Source of the DNA: an uncultured Alphaproteobacteria bacterium
GTDB taxonomy: Bacteria; Pseudomonadota; Alphaproteobacteria; Puniceispirillales; UBA1172
Assembly: GCA_958431225.1 (NCBI GenBank)
Contig: OY288107.1
Coordinates: forward strand, 496,001-560,000
Reading direction: 5' to 3'
DNA length: 64,000 bases
Shown here in pieces: positions 28,106 through 35,539 of the stretch; position 1 is the stretch's first letter, and every line of letters begins with the position of its first letter. Both the position numbers and the translations under genes were made by a program. The notes beneath the pieces are model-generated. The model was given only the letters and a program-made list of their open reading frames with translations, did no database searches and was not told the DNA's origin.

Positions 28106-28873
28106 TTATGAATTCAGTGCGCCTATGAAAATCAACCGCATCCCCATGAGCAGAAAAAATAACAGAATCAAACGGCGGAAAAGCGCTTGTGAGATATGCT
28201 GACGGATACGCTCGCCGATAAAAAACCCCACCAAACCAAACGCCAGCCCGAACAGCCCCGCCAGCACCAAATCCAAGCGCAACACTTCATTAAGCACCAA
28301 CGCCAACAACAGGGGCAGATAGCCCATAAAAAACAAAAACCCGGTCGCCGCCATAAATTGCTCGCGCTCCACATTGCGCCCCAACAGATACATGACGACC
28401 GGGGGCGAGAATACCGATGACAGCCCGCCTATGACGCCGGCGACCGCACCGCTTAACACCTGCCAGCCCGCCCATGCCGACACATCCACCCGAAACCCTG
28501 CCAAAGATTGCACGGCAAAAAACACCATAACCACGCCCAAAACCGCCAATAAAATTGATTCGGGGAAGGCACGCAAAAAATAGCCGAAAATGAAAATCAC
28601 CACCATCATCACCACCGCTAACACGCGATATTGGCGGATTTGCGCGCTTCGCAACGTTTTATCGGCGCGCAGAAATTGCACTAAATTCGTCAGCATAGTC
28701 GGCAAAGCCGTCAAGGGAATCGCTACCAAAGGCGGGAAAAATAGCGTCAAAAACGCCATACTAATCGCCGGCATACCGATGCCGATGACGCCTTTGACGA
28801 TGCCGCCGACCAAAAAAATGGCTGCAACCGCTATCAGCAGGCTTAAATCTAAAGCCGCGAGCAACCCCATCAT
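28106..28873 (-). CDS. TauE/SafE (TSUP) family membrane permease
   Basis: 255 residues with about eight hydrophobic segments. The family pattern is visible: GGIVKGVIGIGMPAISMAF near residue 22, and a second Gly-rich repeat GAVAGVIGGLSSVFSPPVVMYLL near 140, with the motif FGYFLRAFPE between. TSUP members export or import small sulfur or organic anions (sulfite, sulfoacetate, taurine products); the substrate cannot be told. No sulfur gene cluster adjoins it, though a TusA-type protein lies 1.3 kb away. It ends 30 bases beyond the cold-shock terminator. Confidence 0.82.
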   Translation of the reverse strand: MMGLLAALDLSLLIAVAAIFLVGGIVKGVIGIGMPAISMAFLTLFFPPLVAIPLTALPTMLTNLVQFLRADKTLRSAQIRQYRVLAVVMMVVIFIFGYFLRAFPESILLAVLGVVMVFFAVQSLAGFRVDVSAWAGWQVLSGAVAGVIGGLSSVFSPPVVMYLLGRNVEREQFMAATGFLFFMGYLPLLLALVLNEVLRLDLVLAGLFGLAFGLVGFFIGERIRQHISQALFRRLILLFFLLMGMRLIFIGALNS

Positions 28874-28883
28874 CTGCCCCGCT

Positions 28884-29078
28884 TCATTGGGTTTTCACCA
28901 CGAATTCCATCCCCGATTTATTGCCGATATAGACATGGGGCTTATGGCGGTAAAAGCGAATCACCACCTCCCCCATCATCGCATCAAACCCATCAGGGCG
29001 AATATGGACGATTTTTCCCGTGACCGATTTTTCGGTATCGGTGCAAACGACATTTACTTTTTGGTCTAGTGTGAACAT
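28884..29078 (-). CDS. Unrecognised 64-residue protein
   Basis: 64 residues, not matched to a family I know. MFTLDQKVNVVCTDTEKSVTG through VVIRFYRHKPHVYIG suggests a small beta-rich, soluble domain with basic and aromatic residues; no signal peptide or membrane segment. It sits 6 bases downstream of the acyltransferase gene stop and 10 bases before the permease ATG, on the same strand, so all three are probably co-transcribed. That packing is the main reason to think it is real. Confidence 0.55.
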   Translation of the reverse strand: MFTLDQKVNVVCTDTEKSVTGKIVHIRPDGFDAMMGEVVIRFYRHKPHVYIGNKSGMEFVVKTQ

Positions 29079-29084
29079 GGGTCT

Positions 29085-29804
29085 CTATCCTTTTTGGCTA
29101 GTGGTTGGTGCGAGTTTACGGCTTTCGCCTTCAATGACTTCTTCTAGGCGTCGCATGAGTTCGCGCTTGGACAGACCCGGCGGGATTGGCGGTAGAATTT
29201 TGACAATAATCTCACCGGGATTCTTGGCGGGTGAGATTTTTTGCCAAAAATACCCGGCATTGAGCGCAATCGGCACCACCGCCAGACCTGTGCTCGCATA
29301 GAGCGCATAGACACCGCTATGATACGGCTCTTTGGCATCGGGCGCAAGTCTTGTGCCTTGGGGGAAAATCAAAAAGCCGCGCCCCTGATTCGCCATAGTT
29401 TTGCTGGCTTGCATGAGCCGTTTAATTTCGCGCGCCCCGCGCCCGCGATTGATGCCAACGACCCCATAACGCCACAAATAAAGCCCAAAAAGCGGAATCC
29501 ATAAAAGCGAATGTTTCATCACCGTGATCGGTTTATTGAGCAAATCTAACAGCACAATCGTCTCCCATGCTGATTGATGTTTGACCGCATAAATCACTTG
29601 CGATTTCGGAATGGCGCCGTCAATACGGCTCGTAATCCCGCAAATCACGCGCAATTCTAGCATCATCATCCGCGCCCATAGCCCTTGCCAGAAAAAAATC
29701 CACCGGCGCGGCAATGCCAACAAAGGCAAGCCGACTATTGCCATCACCAATGTGCTAGCGTAGAAAATCAAAGAAAACATCAAACCACGAAGCAACCGCA
29801 TCAT
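29085..29804 (-). CDS. plsC: 1-acyl-sn-glycerol-3-phosphate acyltransferase (PlsC-like)
   Basis: 239 residues. An N-terminal membrane anchor (~8-32) is followed by acyltransferase motifs: KHQSAWET near residue 74 (block I), GINRGRGAREIKRLM near 118 (block II) and FPQGTRLAP near 147 (block III). It would convert lysophosphatidic acid to phosphatidic acid at the inner membrane. Block I reads H-x4-E rather than the textbook H-x4-D; I recall the KHQSAWE form from other alphaproteobacteria, so the enzyme is probably active. AAGGAG lies 7 bases before the first ATG. Confidence 0.86.
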   Translation of the reverse strand: MMRLLRGLMFSLIFYASTLVMAIVGLPLLALPRRWIFFWQGLWARMMMLELRVICGITSRIDGAIPKSQVIYAVKHQSAWETIVLLDLLNKPITVMKHSLLWIPLFGLYLWRYGVVGINRGRGAREIKRLMQASKTMANQGRGFLIFPQGTRLAPDAKEPYHSGVYALYASTGLAVVPIALNAGYFWQKISPAKNPGEIIVKILPPIPPGLSKRELMRRLEEVIEGESRKLAPTTSQKG

Positions 29805-29845
29805 GAAAACACTCCTTATCTTGCAACCTGAATGACCGACTAATT

Positions 29846-30202
29846 ATGCGCCATAATCCCACTAATGCCCCTATTTGGCAACAAAAGACCCACGCGATTC
29901 TAGCCGAATGCGCGCAGGCAAAAACGACCATTACCTACTTGCAACTAGCAGAGCAAGCAGAAATCCCATCCCCCCACCGCATCCATCAACTGACAAGATT
30001 TTTAGAAAGCCTCATCGCCAGTGATGCGGCGGGGGGGCATCCTTTACGCGCGGCGGTGGTGGTGAGCAAGGGGGGCGAGAAAATCCCGGCACAAGGGTTT
30101 TTTGATTGCTGTCAGCATTGCGGGATTCGGCGCGAACATGACGAAAGCGATGGGGCGTTGCATGCGCGCCTGCTTGCCGCCCTTTATGATAAGGCTTTAT
30201 GA
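29846..30202 (+). CDS. Unrecognised 118-residue soluble protein
   Basis: 118 residues, no family recognised. The N-terminal half (WQQKTHAILAECAQAKTTIT, then QLAEQAEIPSPHRIHQLTRF) is helical and looks like a helix-turn-helix domain. The C-terminal half has AAVVVSKGGEKIPAQGFF and a Cys-rich CCQHC, possibly metal- or redox-linked. It is divergent from plsC and ends 8 bases from the convergent TusA-like gene. No Shine-Dalgarno sequence precedes the ATG. Tight spacing and absence of a competing frame support it being a gene. Confidence 0.55.
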   Translation: MRHNPTNAPIWQQKTHAILAECAQAKTTITYLQLAEQAEIPSPHRIHQLTRFLESLIASDAAGGHPLRAAVVVSKGGEKIPAQGFFDCCQHCGIRREHDESDGALHARLLAALYDKAL

Positions 30203-30209
30203 TGGGGCT

Positions 30210-30464
30210 TTATGATGATGCTTTGGCAATGACGAAGCGATAGCATCCGTCCGCATCTTGGCTTTGTTCGCGCAATTCATGTCCGCCGACCTCACAAAAA
30301 TGCGCGAAATCCAAAGGCGCCGCCGCATCATCCGCCAGCACCACCAGCACCGCACCCGCCGCCAGCCCGCCGATTTTCTGGCGCGCCTTTAACACTGGAA
30401 GCGGGCATTTCAGCCCTGTTGCATCCAGAATCTGCGCCTCGGTTTTTTTCGCATCCGCACCCAT
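30210..30464 (-). CDS. TusA-family sulfur carrier/sulfurtransferase
   Basis: 84 residues. The TusA signature DATGLKCPLPVLKARQ is near the N-terminus, with Cys in CPxP as the persulfide carrier; the family alpha/beta fold follows (AGAVLVVLADDAAAPLDFAHFCEVGGHELREQ). TusA relays sulfur to tRNA thiolation (MnmA) or molybdenum-cofactor enzymes. The ATG at 30464 was chosen over an in-frame TTG ten codons upstream. A promoter with its -10 seven bases before this ATG would make an almost leaderless mRNA, and there is no Shine-Dalgarno site. Confidence 0.85.
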   Translation of the reverse strand: MGADAKKTEAQILDATGLKCPLPVLKARQKIGGLAAGAVLVVLADDAAAPLDFAHFCEVGGHELREQSQDADGCYRFVIAKASS

Positions 30465-30471
30465 AATCACA

Positions 30472-30500
30472 AAAATAGCAGATTTATCCCCCAAGGTGAA
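30472..30500 (-). promoter_or_regulatory. Promoter of the TusA-like gene, near-leaderless
   Basis: Minus-strand TTCACC (30495-30500), 17-base spacer, TATTTT (30472-30477). The predicted +1 is 30465, one base before the ATG at 30464. The -35 is only a partial match. Confidence 0.45.
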
Positions 30501-30512
30501 TCGGGTTTTTCT

Positions 30513-30540
30513 TTGCCAAAGCCCGCGTGCTTGCTAAAAC
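30513..30540 (+). promoter_or_regulatory. Promoter of the DjlA-like gene, leaderless
   Basis: TTGCCA (30513-30518), 16-base spacer, TAAAAC (30535-30540). The predicted +1 is 30547, the A of the ATG. The -10 is imperfect. AGGG lies only 2 bases from the ATG, too close for normal ribosome binding. Confidence 0.45.
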
Positions 30541-30546
30541 AGGGTT

Positions 30547-31290
30547 ATGAGCATTTGGGGAACCATCGTTGGCGGGGCGACGGGATTAGCACTTGGCGGG
30601 GCTATTGGCGGCTTAGTCGGTGTGCTGGCAGGGCAAGCCATTGACCAAATCCGCGACAATTACGATGATGAAGACGCGCGCAAAAAGGTAGCGTTTTCGG
30701 TCGCCCTCATCGCGCTTTCGGCAAAGATGGCGAAATCAGGCGGGGCGGTGCATATCAAACAAATCCTCGCTTTCCGCGAAAAAGTGGATATCCCCGAAAA
30801 AGATGTTAGTGCCGTAGGTAAATTATGGGATCTCGCCCGCCAAACCCCCGCCGGTGCCGAAGGCTATGCGCGCCAGTTAAAGCAATTATTCGGTGCGCGC
30901 GCCCCGATTTTCGCACAGCTTTTTGAAGTGCTGTTCCATATCGCCCGTGTTGATGGGGATATTACCCCTGATGCGCAACATTATCTCTATCAGCTGGCGT
31001 TGGAATTGGGGTTTGATGCCAAGGATTTTGAACGCATTCAACTGCGCTATGATGATAGCGCTGGCAACCCCTATCATATTTTGGGGGTTGATGTTGGTGC
31101 TGATATTGAGGTGATTCGCCGGGCGTGGTTGGCACTAGCGCGCGAACATCACCCTGACCGCCTGCAAGCCGCCGGGTTGCCCCTTGAATGTATTCGCACC
31201 GCCAGCGAACGCCTAGCCAGCATCAACGCCGCCTATGAACAAATCAAAAACGCGCAAGACCCTGATGGGCAAGATGGGCAAAAATCTTGA
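30547..31290 (+). CDS. DjlA-like protein: TerB domain plus C-terminal J domain
   Basis: 247 residues. A Gly-rich hydrophobic N-terminus (GGATGLALGGAIGGLVGVLAG) probably touches the membrane. A TerB-like helical domain (~50-165) follows, then a J domain (~175-245) with NPYHILGVDVGADIEVIRRAW and the diagnostic HPD in REHHPDRL. It should stimulate the ATPase of DnaK at the membrane. The layout matches E. coli DjlA. Its stop codon overlaps the -35 box of the rnpB promoter. Confidence 0.85.
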   Translation: MSIWGTIVGGATGLALGGAIGGLVGVLAGQAIDQIRDNYDDEDARKKVAFSVALIALSAKMAKSGGAVHIKQILAFREKVDIPEKDVSAVGKLWDLARQTPAGAEGYARQLKQLFGARAPIFAQLFEVLFHIARVDGDITPDAQHYLYQLALELGFDAKDFERIQLRYDDSAGNPYHILGVDVGADIEVIRRAWLALAREHHPDRLQAAGLPLECIRTASERLASINAAYEQIKNAQDPDGQDGQKS

Positions 31291-31315
31291 CTTTCGCGCC
31301 ATCAACCCATAGATA
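31287..31315 (+). promoter_or_regulatory. Promoter of RNase P RNA
   Basis: TTGACT (31287-31292), 17-base spacer, TAGATA (31310-31315). The predicted +1 is near 31322, matching the 5' end of the P1 stem at 31324. Confidence 0.75.
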
Positions 31316-31323
31316 ATTGGCGG

Positions 31324-31706
31324 AATCAGATGGTTGGATGGCCGCTGTCTTTGCAGATAGAGGAAAGTCCGGGCTCCAGAAACCGACGGTGCCGGATAAC
31401 GTCCGGCGTGGGCAACCGCAGGGAAAGTGCCGCAGAAAATATACCGCCATATCCTATATGGTAAGGGTGAAAAGGTGCGGTAAGAGCGCACCGCGATTTC
31501 GGCAACGAAATTGGCAAGGTAAACCCCACCGGGAGCAAGACCAAACAGAAACATCGCGCCCTTTTTTAGGGCTAGGGGCTGGTTTCCCCCGACTGGTGTT
31601 CGGGTAGGTCGCTTGAGGCGGAAAGTAATTTTCGTCCTAGATGAATGGCCATCAAATCGCCTCTCCTTGGGCGATGAACAGAACCCGGCTTATAGACCAT
31701 CTGATT
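31324..31706 (+). ncRNA. rnpB: RNase P RNA (type A)
   Basis: Catalytic RNA that removes 5' leaders of pre-tRNAs. The terminal P1 helix is a perfect 11-bp pairing of 31324-31334 with 31696-31706. Conserved core segments are present: GAGGAAAGTCCGGGCTCC (CR-I, near 31362) and GGGCAACCGCAGGGAAAGTGC. The 3' core has GAACCCGGCTTATAGACC, and GGTAAACCCCACCGGGAGCA lies near 31519. A long T-rich tract (31710-31730) follows P1 and may end transcription. Confidence 0.95.
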
Positions 31707-32041
31707 CTTTCTCTTTTTTTTATTTTTTTTCGCTGATTCGCTGATAAATCGCTGAAAACCCAAAAAGAACATACAAAGAACATTCAAAATTATACTTATT
31801 TTTCAAATATTAACAACCGCCCCCTCAACCTATTTCTAATGCTATGAAATAATTATGTTTTTTTGTATTTTTTTGCATTTTCCCATTGACAGACCATTTA
31901 TTCCCATGCTATCCCATAAAATCCCATGAGAGCGACTTGTGGAAAATTCGCACCGCAAAATCGCACATCAGGGGGGACGGAATATAAGCATCGGCTAGCG
32001 CCAATAAAGCGACCTTCCGGTGCAGGCATAAGGAGTTGGTG
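31707..32041 (+). other. rnpB-mraZ intergenic region
   Basis: 335 bases without a gene. The first part is the T-rich tail of rnpB, then three CGCTGA copies (31731-31755) and a tandem pair AAAGAACATAC/AAAGAACATTC (about 31773-31794). The second part is AT-rich and carries the mraZ promoter and operator at 31886-31926, followed by a ~115-base leader ending in AGGAG. Confidence 0.6.
31886..31926 (+). promoter_or_regulatory. mraZ promoter overlapped by three MraZ-type repeats
   Basis: TTGACA (31886-31891) with possible -10 TATCCC (31910-31915, 18-base spacer) or the better-looking TAAAAT (31917-31922, but 25 bases away). TCCCA occurs at 31902-31906, 31912-31916 and 31922-31926, i.e. TGGGA on the minus strand with an exact 10-bp period. 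This is the three-repeat TGGGN-N5 arrangement that E. coli MraZ binds. A fourth TCCCA at 31881-31885 is out of phase. Autoregulation of the dcw cluster by its first gene product is the likely meaning. Confidence 0.7.
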
Positions 32042-32521
32042 ATGGAGTTATTCACCTCAACATACGAAAATCGCATTGACCGAAAAGGACGCGTTTCGGT
32101 GCCGGCGAAATATCGCTCCATTCTTGAGCATAGGAATGAGCCGTTGATTCTCACGCGCGCGCTCAATCTGCCCTGTCTTGAAGGTATGTCGGCGGAGCGC
32201 ATGAATCAGATCGCCGATGCCATTGACGCACTAGATGCCTATTCCGAAGACGCGGCGATTTTGCAAATGATTATGGCAAGCGCACAAGAATTCCGCCCCG
32301 ATAGCGAAGGGCGCATCGGGCTACCCGATGAATTCCTCGCGCATGCCAATTTGGACGAAATGGTTTTATTTGTCGGCGTCGGGCGCATTTTTCAACTCTG
32401 GCAACCCAACGCCTATCACGAGCGCGAAAATATCAGCCGCAATGCCGCACGTTCGGGACGCACCCCGCAACTGATTCTCAAGCCCCGTGCTAATGGGGGT
32501 CAAAATGGAGATAGCAAATGA
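32042..32521 (+). CDS. mraZ: Transcriptional regulator MraZ
   Basis: 159 residues with two AbrB-like half domains. Each carries the family motif: DRKGRVSVPAKYR near residue 15 and DSEGRIGLPDEFL near residue 90. MraZ forms a ring-shaped oligomer that binds repeats upstream of its own operon and represses it. Start chosen at ATG 32042, 6 bases after AGGAG; an in-frame TTG two codons earlier was rejected. It overlaps rsmH by ATGA. Confidence 0.95.
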   Translation: MELFTSTYENRIDRKGRVSVPAKYRSILEHRNEPLILTRALNLPCLEGMSAERMNQIADAIDALDAYSEDAAILQMIMASAQEFRPDSEGRIGLPDEFLAHANLDEMVLFVGVGRIFQLWQPNAYHERENISRNAARSGRTPQLILKPRANGGQNGDSK

Positions 32522-33495
32522 CGCATAATCCGGTGTTGATTGTTGAAGTGCTTGATGCGCTATCCCCCCAAGCGGGTGCGGTCTATTTGGATGCCACTTT
32601 CGGGCGGGGCGGGTATAGCCGTGCCATTTTAGAAGCCGCGCCGTGCCGTGTCATCGCCATAGACCGCGACCCCGACGCTATCGCCGCCGCCGCCGCCAAA
32701 GATATGAAAGATGAATTTAAAGATCGTTTAACGCTTATCCACGGAAGATTTTCTGAATTACACGAAATTCTGAGCTCCCTCCAACTACCCGCGGTCAATG
32801 GGATTGTCTTTGATTTTGGGGTCTCCTCCCCTCAGTTAGACAATGCCGACCGCGGGTTCTCTTTTCGCCAAGAGGGACCTTTAGATATGCGTATGGAAAA
32901 ATCTGGCATGCGCGCCGGCGATTTCATCAACACCGCTAGCGAACAAGAAATTGCCAATGTGTTATGGCTATATGGTGAGGAACGCGCTTCGCGGCGTATT
33001 GCGCGCGCCATTATTAGCGCACGCGAAATCGCACCGATTGAAACGACTTTGGCACTAGCCGACATTATCCGCACCGCCCTGCCGCGCCCGAAACATAAAG
33101 GCATTGACCCGGCGACCCGCAGTTTCCAAGCCATCCGCATCTATATCAATGATGAGTTGGGCGAGATTAAATCCGCCCTCCCTGCCGCCACTGCGTGTCT
33201 TTGTGCCGGGGGGCGGTTGGTGGTGGTGTCGTTCCATTCGCTTGAAGACCGCCTAGCAAAAACATTTTTGAAAACCCAAGCCGCGCTCAATCCCCGCCCC
33301 TCACGCCATCTGCCCGATGTGCCGCCTGATGCGTCGGGGGGTGCGCCTGCCTTAACCCTCATCCACCGCAAAGCCATTACCGCTAGCGATGCGGAAATTG
33401 CCTCCAACCCGCGCGCACGTTCGGCAAAACTCCGCGCCGCCATCCGCACCGATGCGCCCCCCCTGCTTGATCCATGGCTTGATGAGGTGGCGTGA
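32518..33495 (+). CDS. rsmH: 16S rRNA (cytosine(1402)-N4)-methyltransferase
   Basis: 325 residues. The family opening HNPVLIVEVLDALSPQAGAV is followed by SAM motif YLDATFGRGGYSRAIL near residue 25, and by FDFGVSSPQLDNADRGFSF near 100, HKGIDPATRSFQAIRIYINDEL near 195 and VVSFHSLEDR near 240. It methylates C1402 in the ribosomal P site. It is the second dcw gene almost everywhere, coupled to mraZ by an ATGA overlap and to ftsL by a TGATG overlap. Confidence 0.97.
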   Translation: MTHNPVLIVEVLDALSPQAGAVYLDATFGRGGYSRAILEAAPCRVIAIDRDPDAIAAAAAKDMKDEFKDRLTLIHGRFSELHEILSSLQLPAVNGIVFDFGVSSPQLDNADRGFSFRQEGPLDMRMEKSGMRAGDFINTASEQEIANVLWLYGEERASRRIARAIISAREIAPIETTLALADIIRTALPRPKHKGIDPATRSFQAIRIYINDELGEIKSALPAATACLCAGGRLVVVSFHSLEDRLAKTFLKTQAALNPRPSRHLPDVPPDASGGAPALTLIHRKAITASDAEIASNPRARSAKLRAAIRTDAPPLLDPWLDEVA

Positions 33496-33839
33496 TGTTC
33501 AAACTCCTTACCCATCCGGCTACATTTCTGTCATTGGTGTTGCTGACGATTATTTCAGGCATCAGCGTCTATGGGGTTGGCATGCAACACGACCACCAAA
33601 CGCAAAAACACGCACAGATTGAACGCAATATCATCGCTACCACCGCGCGCATTGCCATTCTCAAAGCCGAATGGGCGTATCTGTCGCGCCCGGACCGCGT
33701 TCAGCAATTAGCCGAACGGCTATTGGAACTCAAACCTTTAAGCGCGAATCAGATCATCACCGATGCTGATTTAGAACAGCGCAACCAATCGGGGGGTAGT
33801 GCGCTCGCCAATTTCACGCTTGATGGGGGCGGGCAATGA
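33495..33839 (+). CDS. ftsL: Cell division protein FtsL
   Basis: 114 residues. A short cytoplasmic N-terminus is followed by one membrane helix (about residues 10-30, ATFLSLVLLTIISGISVYGV) and a periplasmic heptad-rich region (AQIERNIIATTARIAILKAEW). It ends RPDRVQQLAERLLELKPL, a common FtsL end motif. With FtsQ and FtsB, FtsL activates FtsW/FtsI. Sequence conservation in this family is low, so position between rsmH and ftsI weighs heavily. Start taken at ATG 33495 rather than the overlapping GTG. Confidence 0.85.
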   Translation: MFKLLTHPATFLSLVLLTIISGISVYGVGMQHDHQTQKHAQIERNIIATTARIAILKAEWAYLSRPDRVQQLAERLLELKPLSANQIITDADLEQRNQSGGSALANFTLDGGGQ

Positions 33840-35539
33840 ATATGCTTGCCTATCTCATCCACCTTGCGCGCGATGCCCCGCAAGGCACACCGCAATCAGT
33901 GGCAACCAAGCGCGTATTATTCGCACAATTCCTCGCCGTGCTTTGCTTTGTCTTTATCGGCTATCGCGTGGTGGAAGTCCCGCTTACCGCCGATGACACC
34001 AAAAGAACCTACGCCGCCCATGCGCAACAGGTCCCGCGCGGCGATATTTTAGACCGCAACGGACAGATTATGGCAACGACGCTCCAAGCGTTAGAACTCT
34101 ATGCCAATCCCAAAGAAATCCTTGATCCGATTGAAGCCACCGCCGCCCTCGCCGAGGTGCTGACCGACCTTGATGAGGCACAAATTTTCGCGCGCCTCAC
34201 CCGCAAATCGCGCTATGCTGAATTGGCGTGGCGTCTATCACCGCAAAAATATAATGATGTGTTGCAATTAGGCATCGCCGGCGTTTATGGACGCAGTAAA
34301 TTGGTGCGCGTCTATCCCAATATTGAGGCCGCCGCGCATCTGCTCGGGGGGGTGAATAAGGATGATAAAGGCATCGCTGGCATTGAGCTGAGCATGGATG
34401 AGCGTCTCACCGCTGGCGAAGATGTGATGCTGGCACTTGACCTCAACATACAGGCGGTTTTGCGCCAAGAAATCCGCAACCAAATTGAACGTTTCCAAGC
34501 CATCGGCGGCGCCGGGCTGGTGCAAGATATTACCACCGGCGAGATTCTTGCCATGGTGTCGTTGCCCGATTTTGATGCCAACCACTTACGCAAAGCTTCA
34601 GAAAATCAACGTTTCAATCGCGCCACGTCAGGGGTTTATGAACTCGGCTCCACCTTCAAAATTTTCAACACCGCCATCGCCCTAGAAAGCGGGGTGTTTC
34701 GGGCGCATGATGTGATTGATGTGCAGTCGCCTTTGCACGTGGGGCGGTTTTCCATCCGCGATTTTCACCCGGAAAAAACCCCCCTCAATGTCGCTGAGGT
34801 GCTGATTGTGTCTTCCAATAAAGGCTCGGCGCGCATCGCTGACCGCATCGGGGCAGAACGCCAACAGGACTATTTTGAAAAATTGGGATTCTTCAAACCC
34901 ATGCCGTTAGAAATTCGTGAAGCCGCCGCACCGCTTGTGCCGGCGCATTGGGGACGGGCGGAAATTATGACCATGTCTTACGGGCATGGCATTTCTATCA
35001 CGCCGATGCACCTTATCAATGCGATGGCGACAACGATTGGCAATGGCACGATTATGACCCCGAGTTTAATCAAAAAAACCGCCCCTGATGCGGATATTCG
35101 CCCGCGCTTATTTTCGCCTGAAACCATCACGCAAATCCGTGCCATGATGCGGCGGGTGGTGAGTCATCCGCGCGGCACTGCCAATTTTGCTGATGCCAAA
35201 GGCTATCTGGTGGCGGGGAAAACCGGCACTTCTGAGAAAATCAAAAGCAAAGGCTATAACCGCAAAGCCAATATCACCAGCTTCATTGCCAGTTTTCCCG
35301 CCCACGACCCAAAATATGCCGTCTTTATTATGGTGGATGAACCCAAAGGGCAGAAACATAGTTTTAATTTTTCCACGGCAGGTTGGGTGGCGGCACCTGT
35401 TGGCGGGCGGGTGATTCAACGCATCGCACCGATGTTGGGGGTGCATCCTGTGGATGAAAACGCGCCCAAAATTCGCCAGACTCTCAAGCTCAAATTGCCC
35501 GAACTGGATAAGGTAGAGCCTAGCCATGCGTCTTTCTGA
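33836..35539 (+). CDS. ftsI: Septal peptidoglycan transpeptidase FtsI (PBP3)
   Basis: 567 residues. One N-terminal membrane segment (~24-42) is followed by the pedestal domain (PRGDILDRNGQIMATTL near 65) and the transpeptidase domain. The active-site Ser is in STFK near residue 271, SSN near 326 and KTGTS near 462, so all three penicillin-binding motifs are intact. It cross-links septal peptidoglycan together with FtsW, encoded 6.9 kb downstream. ATGA overlap with ftsL; 14-base overlap with murE. Confidence 0.96.
   Translation: MNMLAYLIHLARDAPQGTPQSVATKRVLFAQFLAVLCFVFIGYRVVEVPLTADDTKRTYAAHAQQVPRGDILDRNGQIMATTLQALELYANPKEILDPIEATAALAEVLTDLDEAQIFARLTRKSRYAELAWRLSPQKYNDVLQLGIAGVYGRSKLVRVYPNIEAAAHLLGGVNKDDKGIAGIELSMDERLTAGEDVMLALDLNIQAVLRQEIRNQIERFQAIGGAGLVQDITTGEILAMVSLPDFDANHLRKASENQRFNRATSGVYELGSTFKIFNTAIALESGVFRAHDVIDVQSPLHVGRFSIRDFHPEKTPLNVAEVLIVSSNKGSARIADRIGAERQQDYFEKLGFFKPMPLEIREAAAPLVPAHWGRAEIMTMSYGHGISITPMHLINAMATTIGNGTIMTPSLIKKTAPDADIRPRLFSPETITQIRAMMRRVVSHPRGTANFADAKGYLVAGKTGTSEKIKSKGYNRKANITSFIASFPAHDPKYAVFIMVDEPKGQKHSFNFSTAGWVAAPVGGRVIQRIAPMLGVHPVDENAPKIRQTLKLKLPELDKVEPSHASF

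Noticed and set aside
29561-29590. Inactive PlsC because block I is H-x4-E
   Set aside because: I recall the KHQSAWE variant in other alphaproteobacterial acyltransferases, and blocks II and III are intact.
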